19,359 bases of DNA from positions 1 through 19,359 of the forward strand of contig JAKURJ010000017.1 of the NCBI GenBank assembly GCA_022452125.1, read 5' to 3'. Below, one piece after another: positions 6,780-15,497 of this stretch; positions within the stretch are counted from its first letter, which is position 1; every line of letters begins with the position of its first letter. This DNA comes from Candidatus Poseidoniaceae archaeon (GTDB taxonomy: Archaea > Thermoplasmatota > Poseidoniia > Poseidoniales > Poseidoniaceae). Made by a program: the position numbers and the translations under genes. The notes under the pieces were generated by a model that was not told the origin of the DNA, made no database searches, and saw nothing but the letters and a program-made list of their open reading frames with translations.

Positions 6780-9700
6780 CTTCATTCTTTTACCACCGAT
6801 TCTGAGTTCAGTCTTGAGTGGCATTTGGTGTTCCCACGCGAATTCCTTGACAATTCGCCAACCCTTTTCCGAGCCCTCATAATCGGTGACATCGATAATT
6901 TTGTCACGGGTATTTGCCTTGAAAGCGGCAACCGGTTCGGCGTTTCGGAATACCAGATATGCGCTGCCAAAGCCGAATTTTTGTTTTAGAACCTCTGCGA
7001 AGTATGGTGCAATCGGGTCAGAAGGAGGAATGACAAAATCACGAATAGGTGGCACATTCTTTGCCTCATCAAGCAATTCCTTCTTACCCCAGCAAACTTC
7101 GTGTAAATCTTGTATCAAGAATCCCTTTATCAGAGTTGAATCTTCCTCAAACTCAGTCAGAATTGCTTTCAATTCTTCAGGCTTAAACGGGGTGCCAGCC
7201 AAGCGAGTAAATTGTTTCAGAGTGATAACAGGATAATCTGATACTAATCTACGCAAGTATTCTCTCCGTAAAATTACAGGGTCTAATCCTCTACGAGGTG
7301 CTACACTACGGAATCCTCCTCGATAATCCTGAACCATGTGTCCACTCCTCAGTAGCGGTTGTATCAACTTTCTAAATGCTGCACGCTTCATTGCATGTCT
7401 TTCCATGAACAAGTTAGGGTCACTATGACTTTCGAAGAATTCTAGAACATCTAACAACTCCTCATTTGGCTCTTCTCCTCTGATTGCTAACAATGTCGAG
7501 AAGTGGTCATATGATGCCCAAACCTGGTGGCCTCTGAGATTGATTCCTTGGTGTAATTGATTAGCACTTGCCATATTTTTCAGACTGACGCGATAAACTT
7601 CTGCTCGACCACGCAACCCGAAATCGTCACGAATTTCTTGAACGCTTTCGAGGGCCTGGATTTCATTCTCCAACCTTGAGTTTTGGTGTAGATGGTGACG
7701 ATGGAATAATGCGCGTTCCGCAATCTCTCTAGGTTGTGGGTCGACAATTCCTCCCCGAATCATGCTCTCTCCGGCTAATTTGAAGCCAATACTTTCGAGG
7801 GCTTTTCTAGAATCCTCCTCTAATTCTGTGACAGGGATTCCATTGAATTGAGATAGTACTGCCACATCCACGAGCTGGTCTGAATGGTTGTCGAGTAACT
7901 TTTCGAAGGCAGCACAGAATTCATCCAAGTAAGCATAAGGAATGTGCATGTCTTTAATCTCAAGGTAGTCGTTAATCTTGAACATCAAAACCTTACCAAT
8001 CGGGTCAACTCCCTTGAATACAGGAAGATACCAGCCTCTGTCCAAAACCGAGCGAACTTCCCATATGAATCTCGAAACATAAGGGTCGGATTGAGTTAGA
8101 ATTCGCAATGTTCTATCTTCACGACTTTGGGTGCTCAGTTTGGCAACCTCTTCAGGAAGAACATAGAATGCTTCAGGCTCTGGAACCAGCGCCATAATCT
8201 TTGCAATTTTCCCTTTAGTCTCCAAATTCCTTAGTGCGATAGCTAGCTCTTCAACACTTCTCGAAACATAATATCGCAGCGTAAATGCTTTGACTGGTCC
8301 CATTCTCTTGATGACCTCGACTAGTGCGTCTTCGAAGTCCATTGGCTCATAGACATCAACAACTCTGTGGAATAAGGATAACCTTCTGCGTCTTCCGCTA
8401 ACATCTTCAAATTGCTTGACTAGACAGAGTTGTCTCTCTAGATTACTAATGGCATTTTTCAGATCTCTCTGTAATGATTTGTGGTCTTCGCCCTTCGGGA
8501 AATCGGCTAGAATCTCTTGTCTTGTCAAATTCTCGCCCTTTGGAATCTTTTCTAGAATCAACTTCTCCATTTCTCCAAGCCATGGTTCTGGTTTTAATCC
8601 CAACAACATGGGGATATTTTTCTGAGTTGTATATCCAATTCGGTTGTGTAATAGTCGCCCCATTACTACATCTGAATCAAGTTGTAAATCCTTCCAATCA
8701 GCATATCTAAAGCCATCAACTCGGTAGAGCATCTCTTGTTGTTTTTGGAATAATATGTGTTGGTCAAATGCCGAGAAACCGTCATCATACTGCTCGAAAG
8801 ATTTCTTCATCACCATGTTTTGAACCCAACGATATTCAACGACATCTTCTTCTCCACCAGTGATTTTGTGCTCATCCACTTTGAGAATATATTCTGCGTC
8901 ATCAGTTTGTCTATAGAACCCAACCGAAATTACATTCCGTATCTCTAATTCATGAATAATTGAATCGATTTGGCCCTGTGGGAATGGCAATCTAGAATTG
9001 ATTTGGTCGCCTCTGGCAGGACCTTCACTACCTAGCATTTCGATTATTTTTACTCGCAATGCTTCGTGTGGATCTGTAATGGTTCTCTTTTCCCATTTGG
9101 TTCCAGTCAAACCATCGAACTCAGTGGCAACTTCATAGCTTATTCCTTTAGTGTAAAGGTCACGGATATCTTCCATTTCTTTACCGCCAGCCTCTGATAT
9201 TCTACCAAGAGTTCCGTGAATTTCTGCCATGTAAGTAGTGAACCACTTGTCATCTAGTTCGGTAGTTCCAGTCGAGCGCAATTTCGTAATTTGACCTTTA
9301 CTTGCTAACTCGCGTACCCATTCTTCAATCGTACTGTGTTCAATCCCCTTCAATTTTGATGCATATAGCGGATTTTCCCACTTTCTGTCCAATCCTCCAC
9401 CTTTACTCATTAAACTGAGCAATTCGGTTGCATTAGTCGGTTTGGGAATCTTACTTGAATAGTAATCATCGATTTGTTCTTCGCTTAGTTCAGTAGCAAG
9501 GCTTCGATTACCCAAAAGTCGTTTTAGGATTTCAGGATCAATGTCCTTGACAAGGAATGCCCTAGTTTTCATCGATAGTAAATCTTCGAAAGTGCTCATG
9601 TAAAGGCTCATTCCGAGTCTTGACGGAACAGGAACTTTGGTGTGAACAATTCTTGCCTCAGATTCTTTACTCGCTTGTAAGAACTGATTTAGTGAGATGA

Positions 9701-12062
9701 TATCGATATCGCCAAACATTATCTCAGCTTTTGCTTCCTTAATCAACAATGAATCTTCTATTGATCTATGTCTCTGCAATAGAGCATCAGCCCTTTGTTG
9801 GAATTGTTGAGGACTGACTTCGTCTGCTCCAATTCGCTTTGGAATAATTAGGGACCGACCAGCAATTTCTCTGAATCTCTTAGCGAAGATTTGAGTGTTA
9901 ACAATGTACCTTTCGATAACTTCCATGTGATCATTGGACTGGAACGATTCATACATTTTTCCAGGGTCTACTTCCTGACTTGTCTTAATCAGCAGACCAT
10001 TTTCATCGAAGGATAATTCGAGGACTGCAATGCCATCTTGTTCTGCCAAACCAGCCATGAAATATCCCAAAGCAGTATTGAATCCTCTGCCTCTGCATGA
10101 CGTGATTAGGTATGTTGGCATTCCTCCAGAAACAATTTGCTCAACGATTAATCGATTAGGGTCTGGAACTTGGAATGAATCAAGAGTGTGCTCCTCAAGA
10201 TGTCTTGCAATTGTATTAGCTACACCTTCCCCTAAGCCGTACACATCTCGTAATATCATTCGTGGGTCATTCTGCCTGCGCAAAGCGTTCACACTGTGCC
10301 CGATCAAGTCCAAAAGAGCCTTTGACAATTCTCTGGACCTACTTCTAGCTTCTCCACTCCATGATGGAACCGTCGGCCTATAACCTGTTACAGAGTTAAC
10401 ATTCACTCTGGTGCCCTGAATATTTGTGACTCTGTAGGTTGAACCACCCAATAGAATTACGTCTCCGTTGCGTAAATTAGCAACGAATGAAGAGGATAAT
10501 TGACCTAAAATACTGCCTTCTGCATTGAATACTAGATATGAGTTATCGGGCGCAATTGTTCCAATATTTGTGTAGTAAATCATTCTCGAATAACCACGCT
10601 TTCCGTAGATATTGTCTTCCCAGTCAATCCAGACACGTCTCTCTTCTTCTAGCATGTCGAGAACTTCGATAAAATCATCATATCCTAAGTTTCTGTAAGA
10701 CCAAGTGCTAGTCACAACTTCAAAGGCTTCATCTATATCTCTCTCGTTAATTATGACTAATCCGATAAGGAATTGAGCAAGAACGTCAAGACAGTTCTGT
10801 GGGAAATCAAGCATGTCCATGTCGCCAGTTTGGATTGCAGCTTGCAGTGCTGCTAACTCAATCAAATCATCAACACTAGTAGGCAAAAATCTGGCACGTG
10901 GAATTCCACCTACATGGTGCCCTGCTCTACCAATTCTCTGTAATGCAGTTGCAATATCACCGGGTGAACCAATCTGAATAACCATGTCAACAGAACCAAT
11001 GTCAATACCCATTTCAAGGGACGAAGATGTAACTACTGCTCGTAAATGGCCGAGTTTGAGTTTTCTTTCAACATCGAGACGGATTCTCTTGTCCATTGAA
11101 CCGTGGTGGCCTGCAACTAAATCTCCTAAGTACGGGCGAAGTTTTTGAACTAGGGTTTCAGTCATTTTTCTAGTATTAGCGAAAACAAGAGTTGTTGTGT
11201 GTGCACTGATGAGATCAGCAACCATTTCGACATTCATTTCAAGGACTTTCATTACGGAGAGGTCGCTGAATTTGGGAGAACACAACAGGATGTCCAAGTC
11301 TAATTCTCGAGCGCCACTAATTTTTGCGATTTTCACAGTTTGATTGTCATTACGACTCTCTCTGTCATCACTAGCCACTAAATATTCAGCAACCGTTTCT
11401 AGGGGTTCCATTGTAGCAGATATTCCTATTCTCTGCACGGGTCTCTCTAGTATAGTATCCAGCAGTGAAATTGTAAGAGCAAGATGTACTCCACGCTTGG
11501 TCGGAACCAAGGAGTGCATTTCATCAATGATTATCCATTCAACATTAGAAACAATTGGCTGGAATCTTGGAGAGGATATCGCAATCGCCATGCTTTCTGG
11601 AGTTGTGATTAGGATGTGCGGGGGTTTTCTCAGCATTTTCTGCCTTTCAGATTGAGGTGTATCTCCTGTTCTCAAGCCAACTCTGATTTTGCCTTGTGCT
11701 CTATCAGGAAGATACTTCTTCTCAATTTCTTCAAGTGGACCAATCAAATTCTTTTGAATATCATTTGCTAAAGCTTTGATTGGAGAAATGTATAGGCAGT
11801 ACACTCTCTCTTCTAAAGTTCCATCTAATGCATGTCGAACAAGATTGTCGATAATTGTCAGGAATGCTGTGAGCGTCTTACCTGAACCAGTTGGAGAGCA
11901 AAGTAGCAAATGATCACCATTCATAATTGATGGAATTGCCAGTTTTTGAGGTTTGGTGAAGTCGGGAAATTTTTCTTTGAACCAATTGCGAACAGGCTGG
12001 CATAACTTCTCATACAAATCCTCACTTTCGAGAGGATTTTCTAGATAAGAGATATTTGCCAT
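6777..12062 (-). CDS. lhr: large Lhr-type superfamily 2 DNA helicase with long C-terminal extension
   Basis: Numbered from the ATG at 12062 (1761 residues). The SF2 helicase motifs are Walker A SPTGSGKT (56-63), ITTPES (152-157), DEMH (180-183), SAT (215-217), SSSLEMGIDIG (346-356) and QRIGRAGHH (375-383). The Lhr core, with winged-helix and characteristic beta/bundle domains, runs to about residue 850. Lhr proteins are 3'-5' DNA helicases and translocases linked to DNA repair. The remaining 900 or so residues include winged-helix-like repeats and two stretches resembling AlkZ/HTH_42 domains, which start at SDPYVSRF (1326) and SDPIAPYF (1681). Archaeal Lhr proteins are usually only about 850-950 residues, so the extension recalls long bacterial Lhr. 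The frame is open upstream to a TTG at 12113, 17 codons earlier, that sits about 26 nt from a TATA-like box. The ATG was preferred because the helicase domain starts about 30 residues after it. Confidence 0.9.
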   Translation of the reverse strand: MANISYLENPLESEDLYEKLCQPVRNWFKEKFPDFTKPQKLAIPSIMNGDHLLLCSPTGSGKTLTAFLTIIDNLVRHALDGTLEERVYCLYISPIKALANDIQKNLIGPLEEIEKKYLPDRAQGKIRVGLRTGDTPQSERQKMLRKPPHILITTPESMAIAISSPRFQPIVSNVEWIIIDEMHSLVPTKRGVHLALTISLLDTILERPVQRIGISATMEPLETVAEYLVASDDRESRNDNQTVKIAKISGARELDLDILLCSPKFSDLSVMKVLEMNVEMVADLISAHTTTLVFANTRKMTETLVQKLRPYLGDLVAGHHGSMDKRIRLDVERKLKLGHLRAVVTSSSLEMGIDIGSVDMVIQIGSPGDIATALQRIGRAGHHVGGIPRARFLPTSVDDLIELAALQAAIQTGDMDMLDFPQNCLDVLAQFLIGLVIINERDIDEAFEVVTSTWSYRNLGYDDFIEVLDMLEEERRVWIDWEDNIYGKRGYSRMIYYTNIGTIAPDNSYLVFNAEGSILGQLSSSFVANLRNGDVILLGGSTYRVTNIQGTRVNVNSVTGYRPTVPSWSGEARSRSRELSKALLDLIGHSVNALRRQNDPRMILRDVYGLGEGVANTIARHLEEHTLDSFQVPDPNRLIVEQIVSGGMPTYLITSCRGRGFNTALGYFMAGLAEQDGIAVLELSFDENGLLIKTSQEVDPGKMYESFQSNDHMEVIERYIVNTQIFAKRFREIAGRSLIIPKRIGADEVSPQQFQQRADALLQRHRSIEDSLLIKEAKAEIMFGDIDIISLNQFLQASKESEARIVHTKVPVPSRLGMSLYMSTFEDLLSMKTRAFLVKDIDPEILKRLLGNRSLATELSEEQIDDYYSSKIPKPTNATELLSLMSKGGGLDRKWENPLYASKLKGIEHSTIEEWVRELASKGQITKLRSTGTTELDDKWFTTYMAEIHGTLGRISEAGGKEMEDIRDLYTKGISYEVATEFDGLTGTKWEKRTITDPHEALRVKIIEMLGSEGPARGDQINSRLPFPQGQIDSIIHELEIRNVISVGFYRQTDDAEYILKVDEHKITGGEEDVVEYRWVQNMVMKKSFEQYDDGFSAFDQHILFQKQQEMLYRVDGFRYADWKDLQLDSDVVMGRLLHNRIGYTTQKNIPMLLGLKPEPWLGEMEKLILEKIPKGENLTRQEILADFPKGEDHKSLQRDLKNAISNLERQLCLVKQFEDVSGRRRRLSLFHRVVDVYEPMDFEDALVEVIKRMGPVKAFTLRYYVSRSVEELAIALRNLETKGKIAKIMALVPEPEAFYVLPEEVAKLSTQSREDRTLRILTQSDPYVSRFIWEVRSVLDRGWYLPVFKGVDPIGKVLMFKINDYLEIKDMHIPYAYLDEFCAAFEKLLDNHSDQLVDVAVLSQFNGIPVTELEEDSRKALESIGFKLAGESMIRGGIVDPQPREIAERALFHRHHLHQNSRLENEIQALESVQEIRDDFGLRGRAEVYRVSLKNMASANQLHQGINLRGHQVWASYDHFSTLLAIRGEEPNEELLDVLEFFESHSDPNLFMERHAMKRAAFRKLIQPLLRSGHMVQDYRGGFRSVAPRRGLDPVILRREYLRRLVSDYPVITLKQFTRLAGTPFKPEELKAILTEFEEDSTLIKGFLIQDLHEVCWGKKELLDEAKNVPPIRDFVIPPSDPIAPYFAEVLKQKFGFGSAYLVFRNAEPVAAFKANTRDKIIDVTDYEGSEKGWRIVKEFAWEHQMPLKTELRIGGKRMK

Positions 12063-12134
12063 ATTTATCGACCCGCTATCCGTGAAGGGGAGCGTGTGCA
12101 CAGATGTCTTCAATGTTTGGTTTTAGTTTATGTA

Positions 12135-12142
12135 CAATTTAA
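12135..12142 (-). promoter_or_regulatory. candidate TATA box for lhr
   Basis: The minus strand reads TTAAATTG, centred about 26 bases before position 12113. Transcription would therefore start near 12113. That gives either a leaderless TTG start there or a leader of about 50 nt before the ATG at 12062. No strong Shine-Dalgarno sequence precedes that ATG. Confidence 0.4.
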
Positions 12143-12201
12143 GAGCCTAATTACCAGCACAAAAGGGATACTGGGTGCGATAAATGTTGTTTATCGTGAA
12201 A

Positions 12202-12210
12202 TTTATTATA
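12202..12210 (+). promoter_or_regulatory. candidate TATA box for glyS
   Basis: TTTATTATA lies within a longer A/T run (12201-12219). At the usual distance of about 26 bases transcription would begin near 12231-12236. The mRNA would then have a leader of about 20 nt containing the Shine-Dalgarno sequence at 12241, before the first ATG at 12254. Confidence 0.5.
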
Positions 12211-12240
12211 TTTACAAAATCCAGTTTTCAAGTTAACATT

Positions 12241-12248
12241 AGGAGGTG
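12241..12248 (+). promoter_or_regulatory. strong Shine-Dalgarno sequence before a short upstream ORF
   Basis: AGGAGGTG is a near-perfect match to the 16S rRNA 3' end. It is five bases from the ATG at 12254, which opens a 17-codon ORF. It is 31 bases from the glyS ATG at 12280, too far to serve that codon directly. It is the best ribosome binding site I noticed in the window. Confidence 0.7.
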
Positions 12249-12253
12249 GCCTC

Positions 12254-12307
12254 ATGTACCCCTTTGATTACGCAGGTGCATGGAGGAGTTCAGCACTGAG
12301 CGTTTGA
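12254..12307 (+). CDS. 17-codon upstream ORF overlapping the glyS start
   Basis: ATG at 12254 to TGA at 12305-12307 encodes MYPFDYAGAWRSSALSV. It has an excellent Shine-Dalgarno sequence at optimal spacing and a plausible TATA box at the right distance upstream, so it should be translated if the region is transcribed. It overlaps the first nine codons of glyS in another frame, and its stop lies 25 nt beyond the glyS ATG. That geometry permits coupling by backward reinitiation, or inhibition of glyS translation. It contains a single Gly codon, so it is not a simple glycine attenuator. An alternative is that one indel in this stretch (for example in the CCCC run) disconnects a genuine glyS N-terminal extension. 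No function is assigned to the peptide. Confidence 0.45.
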   Translation: MYPFDYAGAWRSSALSV

Positions 12308-13950
12308 GTAGACTAACTGGTATGCTAAAACGTAGAGGAATTATTCTTCCTGCTTTTGAAATTCACGGGGGTGCTGCTGGTTTGTATGACTTCGGACCCG
12401 TGGGTGGAAGATTACGAAACCGTGTAAATCAATCATGGATAGATCATTGGCAAAGTTTGGGAAACATTGTCGAAATTTCCTGTCCAACTATTACTCCTTA
12501 TTCGGTATTGGAAGCAAGTGGCCACGTAGGTGAGTTCAGTGACTTCTTGACTGAATGTGGAGAGTGTGGCGAGGCCAGTCGCGCAGACCATTTAGTGGAG
12601 CATATCCACCCTAATGCGGATGCGTTAACTAAAGATGAGTTAGCTAAATTAATTGAAGAAAACAATCCAATATGTCCTTCCTGTGGCGCAAACAACTGGG
12701 GGCCAATCGAGGCACAGAATTTGATGTTCAATACTAAAATTGGAGCAGGCGCATCAGGCCGTCATGGATTTTTACGTCCTGAGACTGCTCAAGGAATGTT
12801 TACCTCTTTTACCTCGATATATCGTCATTTCAGAGAACGTCTTCCATTCGGTGCAATTCAAACTGGAAAAGGGTATAGAAACGAAATTAGCCCTCGACAA
12901 GGAATGATTCGCTTACGCGAATTCAATATGGCGGAATTAGAATATTTTATTGACCCTGAAGTTGAACCTGTTCACGACTTTTCAGCTTGGGAAAGCGAAG
13001 TCACCTTGGTCGCAGATGGCCGTGGTGAGTTGTCAATGACCCTTGGGCAGGCAGTAAATGAAGGTGTGATTAGACATCCTACTGTTGGTTACTTCATGGG
13101 CTGGACAATGGATTTCTTGTTGTCCGTGGGTATCAATCCGTCAGGTTTGAGGTTTAGACAACACGAGTCAACGGAAATGGCACATTATGCCCAAGACTGT
13201 TGGGATGCAGAAATCTTAGGTTCATATGGATGGATCGAGTGTGTTGGAATTGCACACAGGGGGTGTTATGACCTAACTGCTCATGAAAATGCAACAGGAC
13301 AGAGGCTTCGTGCTTGGAGAACGTTTGATGAGCCCAAAGTAATCGAAATCGATGGTTGGACTATCGATTGTGCTAAAGCAGGTCCTGCATTCAGAGCACT
13401 TGCAGGCAAAGTAAAGGAATATGTCGAAAATTTGCCATCAGAGACTACATTCCCACTTTCACATAACATAGAGGGTACAGATCTGGAAATTCTTCCAGAA
13501 CATGTAAAGCGCGTCCAGCGCACTGAAAACGTCAATGGAGAATGGTTTGTTCCACACGTAGTTGAACCAGCATTTGGAATTGATAGAATAATTTGGCATC
13601 TTCTCGACCACTGTTACACTGAAACAGAAAAATCTGGTGAAGACTATGCTTTGCTCGCTCTTCCAGAAGTTATCGCACCTGTTGACGTTACAGTTCTTCC
13701 TTTATTCGAGAAGGACGGAATGGGTTCTCTTGCTCAAGACATTCACAGGGACCTTTGTCGTAGGAAAAATGTATTCTCAGTATATGATGCAAGTGGCTCA
13801 ATTGGTAGAAGATATGCTAGAGCTGACGAAATCGGAGTGCCTTGGTGCATAACGGTTGACCATGAATCTCTAGAGAACAATACTGTTACACTCAGGTCCA
13901 GAGATTCGGGAGAACAAACTCGGGTTTCAATTGACGATTTACCATTTTGA
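12280..13950 (+). CDS. glyS: glycyl-tRNA synthetase, archaeal/eukaryotic class II type
   Basis: This 556-residue enzyme charges tRNA-Gly with glycine in the cytosol. It begins with the family's typical N-terminal region (LKRRGIILPAFEIHGGAAGL and DFGPVG). Cys93, Cys96, Cys132 and Cys135 form a zinc-binding insertion. RPETAQG (166-172) and motif 2, GKGYRNEISPRQG (196-208), bind substrate. Motif 3 is EPAFGIDRI (429-437). An anticodon-binding domain follows from about 455 (PVDVTVLPLFEK). The single-chain form with these motifs is the archaeal/eukaryotic one, unlike the bacterial alpha2beta2 enzyme. The ATG at 12280 was chosen because an in-frame stop lies at 12265-12267 and no other start intervenes. 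That ATG is itself inside a short upstream ORF with a strong Shine-Dalgarno sequence. rfcL follows after 41 bases, so co-transcription is likely. Confidence 0.96.
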   Translation: MEEFSTERLSRLTGMLKRRGIILPAFEIHGGAAGLYDFGPVGGRLRNRVNQSWIDHWQSLGNIVEISCPTITPYSVLEASGHVGEFSDFLTECGECGEASRADHLVEHIHPNADALTKDELAKLIEENNPICPSCGANNWGPIEAQNLMFNTKIGAGASGRHGFLRPETAQGMFTSFTSIYRHFRERLPFGAIQTGKGYRNEISPRQGMIRLREFNMAELEYFIDPEVEPVHDFSAWESEVTLVADGRGELSMTLGQAVNEGVIRHPTVGYFMGWTMDFLLSVGINPSGLRFRQHESTEMAHYAQDCWDAEILGSYGWIECVGIAHRGCYDLTAHENATGQRLRAWRTFDEPKVIEIDGWTIDCAKAGPAFRALAGKVKEYVENLPSETTFPLSHNIEGTDLEILPEHVKRVQRTENVNGEWFVPHVVEPAFGIDRIIWHLLDHCYTETEKSGEDYALLALPEVIAPVDVTVLPLFEKDGMGSLAQDIHRDLCRRKNVFSVYDASGSIGRRYARADEIGVPWCITVDHESLENNTVTLRSRDSGEQTRVSIDDLPF

Positions 13951-13991
13951 ATAACTCAATGTTCAAATGGGGCCTCGATAATCAATGAATC

Positions 13992-15497
13992 ATGGTGGCG
14001 AGCGATTGGACTGAACGCCACCGCCCTATGAGTGAGCGCCAATTGGAAGGAAACGAGGGGCAACGCAAGAAAATACGTGTTTGGTTAGACCAATGGAAAG
14101 AAGGGAGACCCAATAAGCCAGGTCTGCTACTAATCGGACCACCTGGAGTAGGTAAAACGACTGTTGCAAGAGCTGTAGCTGCCGACATGGGGTGGCAAGT
14201 GATTGAATTGAATGCTAGTGATGCTAGAAATGCAGGTGCTATCAGGAAGGCAGCAACTCACGCATCTACTCATGGCTCATTATTCATGACACCCGGGCAG
14301 AAACCCCCTCGAACTTTGATTTTACTCGATGAAGTCGATCACCTTTCTGGGGGATTACGTGAAATTTCTGCAGATAGAATCTCATCAATAGTTTCCGGTG
14401 AAGATTTTGATGATTCAAAGGCATTGAAGGGAGACAGCGGTGGGAAAGCCGAGTTACTAAATTTATTAGCAGACACTAGACAACCAGTTATTCTAGCATG
14501 TAACGATGAAATGGGTCTTTGGGGTAGAACCTCATCGACTTGGAGAACAGCCCGAGACAGATTCTCCAAACATCTAGTTCCGATTCGTTTCGAAAGAGCA
14601 TCCAATGAAGCACTCAGAAGGATTGCATTGCGAGTAATCAAAGAAGAAGGTTTCACAGCCGACCCTGGTGCTATCGATGAACTCGTGAACAATAATCCAG
14701 GTGATTTACGTGCATTGGTCAGAGACTTACAGGTGATGTGCTCGCTAATCGAATCAAATTTGACTAAAGAAATGGTGAAACAAAATATCGAAACTGGAGC
14801 AAGAGATACTACAGTCGAAATTTTCCCAGGGTTAGATATGCTATATCGCTCAAGAACTGCTCAGAATGCAATGAAGGCAGCGAGATCTCTGGACAAGAGT
14901 CCGGATGATATGGTTGCATGGGTTTCATGGAATAATGGGGTTGTTTTCACAGACCAAGGTGCTGTTCGCAGAGGTTCATCCTCGCTTTCACTCGCAGATT
15001 GTCTATTGACAACTCGATTTAGAAATACCGCTCATCGCTCTTGGTACTGGTCTTCCAATCTATCAGGTCTATCCGCTAGCGTAACGATGCCTAAGCCAGT
15101 TGAGGGAAGAGTATTCTGTTCCTATCCGGGATTTTTGCGACGTGGTTCAGCTTGGGTAAAGCGTTCGGTCGTAGACAGACTTGCAGAAACATGCGGTTGC
15201 TCAAAAAAAGCAGTACGTGAAGAATTACTTCCATCTTTAGTTGCGGTACAATCAGAAAACAGTGAAGATTTTTCGATATCCCTTGCTCTAGGTCTCTCAC
15301 CTGAGGAACATGCAGCAATTTGCGGTTTGTCAATGTCTCATCGTACAACAAAAGAACTGCTTGAAAGGTACGCTAAAGAATTGGAAAAGGCAACTCAACA
15401 TCCTGAAGTTACAGTATCTGAGTCAATTGTTAAGGAAGAGGAAATAGATGACGAAGAAGAAACTAAACCTGATTCCGGACAGACTACACTGTTTTGA
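13992..15497 (+). CDS. rfcL: replication factor C large subunit (clamp loader)
   Basis: RfcL works with the small RFC subunit to load the PCNA sliding clamp at primer-template junctions during DNA replication. The 501-residue protein opens with the RFC box TERHRP (7-12). Walker A is GPPGVGKTT (49-57), Walker B is LILLDEVDH (109-117), and a sensor-1-like ILACND follows near 168. The AAA+ lid and a divergent C-terminal collar come next. The acidic tail (EEEIDDEEE) ends in GQTTLF, a short PCNA-interacting (PIP) motif placed at the very last residues. The ATG at 13992 gives the standard short N-terminus; no Shine-Dalgarno sequence is visible. The gene sits 41 bases after glyS, and its TGA abuts the TAA of the convergent trkH. 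No rfcS gene lies in this window. Confidence 0.93.
   Translation: MVASDWTERHRPMSERQLEGNEGQRKKIRVWLDQWKEGRPNKPGLLLIGPPGVGKTTVARAVAADMGWQVIELNASDARNAGAIRKAATHASTHGSLFMTPGQKPPRTLILLDEVDHLSGGLREISADRISSIVSGEDFDDSKALKGDSGGKAELLNLLADTRQPVILACNDEMGLWGRTSSTWRTARDRFSKHLVPIRFERASNEALRRIALRVIKEEGFTADPGAIDELVNNNPGDLRALVRDLQVMCSLIESNLTKEMVKQNIETGARDTTVEIFPGLDMLYRSRTAQNAMKAARSLDKSPDDMVAWVSWNNGVVFTDQGAVRRGSSSLSLADCLLTTRFRNTAHRSWYWSSNLSGLSASVTMPKPVEGRVFCSYPGFLRRGSAWVKRSVVDRLAETCGCSKKAVREELLPSLVAVQSENSEDFSISLALGLSPEEHAAICGLSMSHRTTKELLERYAKELEKATQHPEVTVSESIVKEEEIDDEEETKPDSGQTTLF

Larger units (their letters stand above)
12063..12279. promoter_or_regulatory. divergent promoter region between lhr and glyS
   Basis: These 217 bases are the largest non-coding stretch in the window and are A/T-rich in the middle. 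They hold the lhr promoter on the minus strand (TATA-like box at 12135-12142). On the plus strand they hold the glyS promoter (TATA-like box at 12202-12210), a Shine-Dalgarno sequence and a short upstream ORF. No tRNA or other structured RNA was recognised here. Confidence 0.65.

Noticed and set aside
10030..10383. Plus-strand frame of 117 codons inside lhr
   Set aside because: It is antisense to a continuous, motif-bearing helicase frame, has Cys/Ser-rich shadow composition and shows no motif.
12063..12279. Structured leader RNA, riboswitch or tRNA in the lhr-glyS gap
   Set aside because: No cloverleaf or conserved riboswitch core could be read. The region is explained by two promoters, a Shine-Dalgarno sequence and a short ORF.
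14339..14692. Minus-strand frame of 117 codons antisense to rfcL
   Set aside because: It overlaps the AAA+ core of RfcL and has no recognisable feature.
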